Origin: a virus
DNA length: 64,000 nucleotides
IMG/VR virus record: IMGVR_UViG_3300009702_000018
Coordinates: 39,046 to 103,045 of that record
Direction: 5' to 3' (one strand)
Shown here: positions 59,633-64,000 of the stretch, one piece after another
How the letters are laid out: each line of letters opens with the position of its first letter
Position numbering within the stretch: position 1 is the stretch's first letter
Translations under genes and position numbers: made by a program
The notes under the pieces: generated by a model
The model's database searches: none
What the model saw: the letters and a program-made list of their open reading frames with translations, nothing else
What the model was told of the DNA's origin: nothing

Positions 59633-59661
59633 TTGACATTTAATCAGGAATATGTTATATT
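59633..59661 (+). promoter_or_regulatory. promoter of the family B array
   Basis: TTGACA (59633-59638), 17 bp, TATATT (59656-59661). Preceded by ACCTTAAAAAAAGA, as at other copies. Drives 59683 onward. Confidence 0.8.
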
Positions 59662-59682
59662 AAAATAAAAGAAAGTTAAGCT

Positions 59683-60015
59683 ATGAAAATTACCTTAAAA
59701 AGAAAAATTTCACACAAAGACTATTTAAAATTTTATATAAACAAAAGCCACTTTGAAATGGGAATAAGCTCTTATAATTTGGATATAGATTTATATATAG
59801 ACAAAGAAAATGAATGGTATATGGCAAAAGCATATATTCCTGATGATGACATCATAGATATTATATCCGATCAAGAATTTCCAACAAGAATAGACATTAA
59901 TTGGTATAATATAGTAAGTATAGAAGAAACAAAAGTAAAGAAATTTACAACAATCTTGGATGAAGAATATGGCATACAACTAATAATTCACCGCAAGACA
60001 GATTTTGATTATTAG
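59683..60015 (+). CDS. family B small protein, array copy 1 (subtype with PDDD)
   Basis: The product has 110 residues: MKITLKRKISHKDYLKFYIN, SSYNLDIDLYIDKENEWYMA, IPDDDIIDIISDQEFP, EEYGIQLIIHRK. With copy 2 it forms a subtype with IPDDDII. It shares the N-terminal strand, '[SY]xxIDIY', and 'L..EYxI..' C-terminal helix-strand with copies 3-10. Confidence 0.65.
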   Translation: MKITLKRKISHKDYLKFYINKSHFEMGISSYNLDIDLYIDKENEWYMAKAYIPDDDIIDIISDQEFPTRIDINWYNIVSIEETKVKKFTTILDEEYGIQLIIHRKTDFDY

Positions 60016-60031
60016 AAAGGATGTTATTAAA

Positions 60032-60379
60032 ATGAAAATTACCTTACAAAGAAAAACGACATACAAGGATGATTTAATATTCTATATGAATAAAAGTAAT
60101 TTTGAAATGGTAATAAGTTCATGTGATTTGGATATAGATTTATATATGAATGATGAATATGAATGGTTTATAGAACACGCATATTATCCTGATGATGACA
60201 TTATCGAAACAATATCCGATAATGATTTTCCAACAACAATCGTTGTTCATTGGTATAATATAGAAGATATGGACGAAGAAGTGATAAAAGAACTAATAGC
60301 AATATTGGATCAAAAATATGGAATAAAAGTAATCATTCATAGCAAGACAGGTTTTTATTCCGCAGAAGGGACATTCTAA
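60032..60379 (+). CDS. family B small protein, array copy 2
   Basis: ATG 60032 (115 residues) is chosen because AGAAAGG precedes it and siblings begin MKIT. It closely resembles copy 1 (KITLQRKTTYKDDLIFYMNK; CDLDIDLYMNDEYEWFIEHA; YPDDDIIETISDNDFPT), showing a recent duplication. Confidence 0.68.
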   Translation: MKITLQRKTTYKDDLIFYMNKSNFEMVISSCDLDIDLYMNDEYEWFIEHAYYPDDDIIETISDNDFPTTIVVHWYNIEDMDEEVIKELIAILDQKYGIKVIIHSKTGFYSAEGTF

Positions 60380-60380
60380 A

Positions 60381-60695
60381 ATGAGAATTAGATTAGGTAA
60401 CAAAACAAAACCAGATATTGTCTTTTTCAGAGATGTATTATATAATCAATATGTTATCCAATCTCGTGATTATGGTATAGATATATATAAAGGATTAGAT
60501 TGGACATCATCAGAACCTTGGGCAGTAAATAATTCTCATGATACCGAAGAAAAATATAAAAAACCACTCGTCCCACAATCTCTTCCTAAAAAAATATTTA
60601 TTAATCCATACGATGAATATAAGGATTTACATTATTTTTTAAGAGAATTATACGAAATTTATCAAATAAAAGTAGAGGTTCAATATGAAGATTAA
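60381..60695 (+). CDS. family B small protein, array copy 3
   Basis: The product has 104 residues: MRIRLGNKTKPDIVFFRDVL, YNQYVIQSRDYGIDIYKGLD, WTSSEPWAVNN, FLRELYEIYQIKVEVQYED. Starts one base after copy 2's stop; overlaps copy 4 by 11 nt (TATGAAGATTAA). Confidence 0.7.
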   Translation: MRIRLGNKTKPDIVFFRDVLYNQYVIQSRDYGIDIYKGLDWTSSEPWAVNNSHDTEEKYKKPLVPQSLPKKIFINPYDEYKDLHYFLRELYEIYQIKVEVQYED

Positions 60696-61005
60696 ATTGG
60701 ATAACTATATAAAATCGGATGCTATATTTTTTAGAGATGCAAATCAGTTGGTAATTCAATCCTCTAAATATAATATAGATATATATAGGATAAATTATTG
60801 GGATAGAACAAAATCTTGGCAGATATGCGAAAAAATAAAAACTCCAATTAATCAAAGAAAAGAATTGGACGCAAAAACAATTTCCTATATTAATGTTTAT
60901 CGACCTCGCACTCTTCAAATTATATCAAGAGAAAAATTGGAGATGTTTTTAAAGGAACTATATAATACTTATAAAATACGAGGAGAAATAATCAATGAAT
61001 ATTAA
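60685..61005 (+). CDS. family B small protein, array copy 4
   Basis: The product has 106 residues: MKIKLDNYIKSDAIFFRDAN, SSKYNIDIYRINYWDRTKSW, MFLKELYNTYKIRGEIINEY. The usual PW is replaced by SW. 11-nt overlap with copy 5. Confidence 0.7.
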   Translation: MKIKLDNYIKSDAIFFRDANQLVIQSSKYNIDIYRINYWDRTKSWQICEKIKTPINQRKELDAKTISYINVYRPRTLQIISREKLEMFLKELYNTYKIRGEIINEY

Positions 61006-61330
61006 ATTGACTAACAAACCAAAATCAGATATTACCTTTTTCTTTGATATGTTATTAAATGAATTTGTTATAAATTCTCCTAAATATAAAATAGATATAT
61101 ATAGAGGCATTGATTGGTCAGAATCAAAGCCTTGGCATGTTTGCAATCAAATGCCCGTTGAATTAAAATATAAAGGAGAATTATATGCAAAAGATATAAG
61201 TTCCTATATTGATATTTTATATACTCACAATGAATTAGTAGTGGAAGATGATTTGGACATGTTTTTGGATGAATTATATCGAAACTATAATATTGAAGGA
61301 GTGCTAACAGATGAAGATTACATTGAATAA
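60995..61330 (+). CDS. family B small protein, array copy 5
   Basis: The product has 111 residues: MNIKLTNKPKSDITFFFDML, SPKYKIDIYRGIDWSESKPW, MFLDELYRNYNIEGVLTDED. 20-nt overlap with copy 6. Confidence 0.7.
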   Translation: MNIKLTNKPKSDITFFFDMLLNEFVINSPKYKIDIYRGIDWSESKPWHVCNQMPVELKYKGELYAKDISSYIDILYTHNELVVEDDLDMFLDELYRNYNIEGVLTDEDYIE

Positions 61331-61634
61331 TAAGGTAAAATCAAATGCTATTTTTTTTGTGGATAGAGCTTATAATAATTTTGTCATTTATTCTCCTAAA
61401 TATGAAATAGAGATATATAGAAATTTAGATTGGAATATGTCAGACCCTTGGATAGCATGTCGCAATATTAAAATTGATGAGGATAATATACTAATTTTTA
61501 CACCACATTTTATTTCCAACGATAGAAATATATTTGTCCGATCTCATATTCCAAAAGAAAAATTACGATATTTTTTACAAGAACTACACGATACCTATAA
61601 TATTGAATATCAAATATATGGAGATAAAAAATGA
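61311..61634 (+). CDS. family B small protein, array copy 6
   Basis: The product has 107 residues: MKITLNNKVKSNAIFFVDRA, SPKYEIEIYRNLDWNMSDPW, YFLQELHDTYNIEYQIYGDK. ATGA junction with copy 7. Confidence 0.7.
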   Translation: MKITLNNKVKSNAIFFVDRAYNNFVIYSPKYEIEIYRNLDWNMSDPWIACRNIKIDEDNILIFTPHFISNDRNIFVRSHIPKEKLRYFLQELHDTYNIEYQIYGDKK

Positions 61635-61951
61635 AAATTATATTAGGGAATCAACCAAAATCAGATATTGTATTTTTTAAAGATACTATATTGGAACAAC
61701 TTGTCATAAACTCACCTAAATATAAATTAGACATATATAGAAATATGGAATGGGAAGAATCAGCCCCTTGGAAAGTAAATATTGCAGGTGTAACTGCTAA
61801 AAAAGATAGAAAACCATTAGACCCAAAATCAATATCCAAACATATATTTATAAAACCTCATTTTTCTAACCATTTAGCTTTTCCCATAGAAAGATTAGAA
61901 AACTTTCTAAAGGACTTATATGAAGATTATCAAATAATAGGAGAAATATAA
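61631..61951 (+). CDS. family B small protein, array copy 7
   Basis: The product has 106 residues: MKIILGNQPKSDIVFFKDTI, SPKYKLDIYRNMEWEESAPW, ENFLKDLYEDYQIIGEI. Closest to the consensus. Confidence 0.7.
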   Translation: MKIILGNQPKSDIVFFKDTILEQLVINSPKYKLDIYRNMEWEESAPWKVNIAGVTAKKDRKPLDPKSISKHIFIKPHFSNHLAFPIERLENFLKDLYEDYQIIGEI

Positions 61952-61952
61952 A

Positions 61953-62261
61953 ATGAAAATAAAATTGGCACAAAAAGCAAAAACAGATATTGTATTTTAT
62001 TTGGAAAAATTGCAAAATCTAATTATTATCTATTCTCCTTCATATGAGATAGTTATGTATAAAGAATTATATAAGGACGAATTATATCCATGGAAGGCAT
62101 ATTCATTCGGTGATATTACTAATATAGGTAAAGAATTATTGACTCCTCGATCAATTCCAAGATACATATATATTAAAGAATATGGTAAATTAAAAAAATT
62201 ACAAGATTTTTTAAAGGAACTATATCTAAATTATCAAATAGTAGGGATAATGGTAAAATGA
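61953..62261 (+). CDS. family B small protein, array copy 8
   Basis: The product has 102 residues: MKIKLAQKAKTDIVFYLEKL, SPSYEIVMYKELYKDELYPW, QDFLKELYLNYQIVGIMVK. Diverged in the middle (IVMYK). Starts one base after copy 7's stop; ATGA overlap with copy 9. Confidence 0.7.
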   Translation: MKIKLAQKAKTDIVFYLEKLQNLIIIYSPSYEIVMYKELYKDELYPWKAYSFGDITNIGKELLTPRSIPRYIYIKEYGKLKKLQDFLKELYLNYQIVGIMVK

Positions 62262-62566
62262 AAATTACATTAGGAAATAAAATAAATATTACCTTTTTTA
62301 TAAATACATTAACAAGAGAAATTATTATCCATTCTGAAAGATACGGAATAAATATATATAGAAAAATAATTTGGCATAGATTAGAACCTTGGGTAGCATA
62401 TCGAGGAAATATCTATATCAACAAAAATATAAAGACAATACATCCATTATTGATTCACAAACATATATTTGTTAAACCATCGTCAGATGATCCATTAAAA
62501 AACTTACCACATTTTTTAAAAGAACTATCTGAACAATATGACATATCAGGAGAAATAATAAAATGA
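62258..62566 (+). CDS. family B small protein, array copy 9
   Basis: The product has 102 residues: MKITLGNKINITFFINTLTR, SERYGINIYRKIIWHRLEPW, HFLKELSEQYDISGEIIK. Shorter linker after the first strand; ATGA overlap with copy 10. Confidence 0.7.
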   Translation: MKITLGNKINITFFINTLTREIIIHSERYGINIYRKIIWHRLEPWVAYRGNIYINKNIKTIHPLLIHKHIFVKPSSDDPLKNLPHFLKELSEQYDISGEIIK

Positions 62567-62871
62567 AGATTACATTAAAGGAAAAGAAACAATCGGATAT
62601 TATATTCCGTATGAATAGGCTACAAAGACGATTTATTATTTATTCAAATAAATATGGAATAATTATACACAGAAATATAAATTGGACAAAATCAAACCCT
62701 TGGATAGCATATCCAGCAAAGAAGATTATTGGAAAAAATATAGAATCATTAAATCCAGAATTAATACATAATCATATATTTATTAAATCCTATGCCTCAT
62801 GGGAGAACAATTTAAAACCTTTTTTACAAGAACTACACAAATACTATCATATCTTAGGAGATTTGGTATAA
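62563..62871 (+). CDS. family B small protein, array copy 10
   Basis: The product has 102 residues: MKITLKEKKQSDIIFRMNRL, SNKYGIIIHRNINWTKSNPW, PFLQELHKYYHILGDLV. Last copy; ends without overlap. Confidence 0.7.
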   Translation: MKITLKEKKQSDIIFRMNRLQRRFIIYSNKYGIIIHRNINWTKSNPWIAYPAKKIIGKNIESLNPELIHNHIFIKSYASWENNLKPFLQELHKYYHILGDLV

Positions 62872-63230
62872 TAGTAATCACAAAATCAATTTCCTCTTCT
62901 AAAAAATAAAAACCTAAATCAAATAATTCTTTGTATCTCTTCTGGTTACAGAGGAGGTTTTTATAGTAACTATTACACATTGGTTATTGCACGATAATAT
63001 ATCCAATGTTAATGTGAAATAATTGGTTTACTATTCCATACTTATTTTTACCATTACGAATACCTCGGTTAAGGTTATATTTATTCTTTAAAAACCCCAC
63101 CTTATATATCTAACCTATTTCTTTCCCCCACAACGGTTTGTGAAATTTTTCACAAAGTCTATTTCCGCAGTGTTGTGTTTTGTCTCTAAAAATGCCATAT
63201 AACAAATTCCAAAAAAGCTGCGGTCCAAAC
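62872..63230. other. intergenic region after the family B array
   Basis: About 360 bp with no gene seen. A possible weak hairpin with GAGGAGGTTTTT (near 62945-62964) may end the array transcript. It has one CRP-type palindrome (63138-63155) and the TACGAATACCTCGGT and GCTGCGGTC words shared with 43.5-45.9 kb. Confidence 0.45.
63138..63155. repeat. CRP-type palindrome (ninth copy)
   Basis: TTGTGAAATTTTTCACAA, identical to those at 43433-43556. Confidence 0.85.
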
Positions 63231-63563
63231 CTATTTTTTTCCTTTAAAAAACTTATCTTGAATTATTTCTTTTAAAACTGATTTAGGTAAAGCTCCAGAA
63301 TAAAAAGCCACTACTTCTCCCTTTTTAAAAAATATTAAACTAGGTATGGATATTATATTATATTTTGAAGTAGTTTTATTATTGGAATCAACATTAAGTT
63401 TGACAATTTTTATCTTCTTTTTATATTCTTTTTCTAATTCTTCTAAAATTGGAGTAATCATTTTACAGGGAGCACACCAATTTGCCCAAAAATCTACAAT
63501 TACTGGCACTTCTGACAAAAGAACTTCTTTTTCAAAAGTTTTGTCCGTTATACTTTTAATCAT
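63231..63563 (-). CDS. trxA: thioredoxin
   Basis: The product has 110 residues. Active site WCAPC (Cys30/Cys33; the common form is WCGPC) in VDFWANWCAPCKMI; cis-Pro loop ISIPSLIFFKKGE. No signal peptide, so cytoplasmic. It could reduce ribonucleotide reductase (34194-36326), which needs a thiol donor, or other proteins. Separated from that gene by about 27 kb. Confidence 0.92.
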   Translation of the reverse strand: MIKSITDKTFEKEVLLSEVPVIVDFWANWCAPCKMITPILEELEKEYKKKIKIVKLNVDSNNKTTSKYNIISIPSLIFFKKGEVVAFYSGALPKSVLKEIIQDKFFKGKK

Positions 63564-63780
63564 TCTTTATTTTCCTCTATTTTTTTAATAAAGCAATATT
63601 ACAAACCATTTTTTTTTAACAGAAAGATCTAATCTTTCCGAATACAACCCAATTCATACTTATATGTAATTTTTTCCTTATAATTATCGATAAAAATAAA
63701 AAAAAAGTAAAAAATTATTATTTTTTTATATTTAAATATATTATTATATTATTATTCTAGATTATGTTATAGGTTCCAAT
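63564..63780. other. AT-rich gap before satellite DNA
   Basis: About 215 bp, strongly A/T with long A and T runs. No ORF or promoter was recognised apart from possible upstream signals for the thioredoxin gene. Confidence 0.5.
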
Positions 63781-63858
63781 CTAGATCCCTAGTCTAGATC
63801 CCTAGTCTAGATCCCTAGTCTAGATCCCTAGTCTAGATCCCTAGTCTAGATCCCTATT
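63781..63858. repeat. 13-bp tandem repeat, six copies
   Basis: CTAGATCCCTAGT is repeated at 63781, 63794, 63807, 63820, 63833 and 63846 (last copy ends ATT). Each unit starts with CTAG. Confidence 0.95.
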
Positions 63859-63862
63859 CTAG

Positions 63863-64000
<138 letters not shown>

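Overview
The window looks like a 64 kb piece of an AT-rich (about 30% G+C by eye), long non-contractile-tailed double-stranded DNA phage (siphovirus-type Caudoviricetes). No host genes, rRNA, tRNA, integrase or transposase were seen. The standard genetic code is used: TAA, TAG and TGA all end genes. Several genes start with TTG or GTG, as shown by their ribosome binding sites. The host is probably Gram-negative, because the phage encodes a secreted beta-barrel-like protein with a signal peptide and a C-terminal Phe. Nothing more exact can be said.

Layout. About 1-30.2 kb, minus strand: virion genes in transcription order small terminase, large terminase, portal, cupin, a coiled-coil membrane protein, an HNH/protease/scaffold fusion, decoration protein, major capsid protein, a run of minor and adhesin-like proteins (a beta-propeller split in two, and a 1131-residue protein with 44 copies of a 14-residue repeat), connectors, tail tube, tail chaperones, tape measure, and tail-tip genes running off the left edge. 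About 30.3-39.0 kb, minus strand: a sigma-like factor, DnaN-type clamp, HNH nuclease, nucleotide phosphohydrolases, class II ribonucleotide reductase, a phosphoesterase-like protein and two glycosyltransferases. About 39.1-42.0 kb: an outer-membrane-like protein and a dockerin protein (minus), a holin-like protein and RecA (plus), and peptide deformylase (minus).

About 42-54.3 kb, plus strand: an early region of small genes. It has 12 plus-strand copies and one minus-strand copy of one promoter design (TTGACA, about 17 bp, GATATT or TATATT), promoter-ORF-terminator cassettes, nine TTGTGAA/TTCACAA palindromes that fit the CRP-type consensus, and three families of small paralogous proteins (A, B, C), often as overlapping tandem genes.

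About 54.3-59.6 kb is the most interesting part: one operon holding a ubiquitin-like beta-grasp protein, a terminator-like attenuator, an E2-like protein, an unknown protein, a JAMM (JAB) peptidase, an E1/ThiF-like adenylating enzyme, another unknown, a sigma-like factor and a RuvB-like ATPase. It amounts to a complete phage-encoded ubiquitin-like conjugation and deconjugation cassette, resembling the bacterial PRTRC cassettes. It is followed by a ten-gene array of family B proteins (59.7-62.9 kb), a thioredoxin, and CTAG-phased satellite DNA at the right edge.

Working model (inference): the TTGACA-type promoters serve host-like RNA polymerase early. The phage sigma factors, perhaps with the clamp as in T4, then switch on the minus-strand late genes, several of which carry a shared CCGTAT/TTTAATA element 12-18 nt before their start codons. 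DNA polymerase, helicase, primase and lysin genes were not seen and would lie outside the window.
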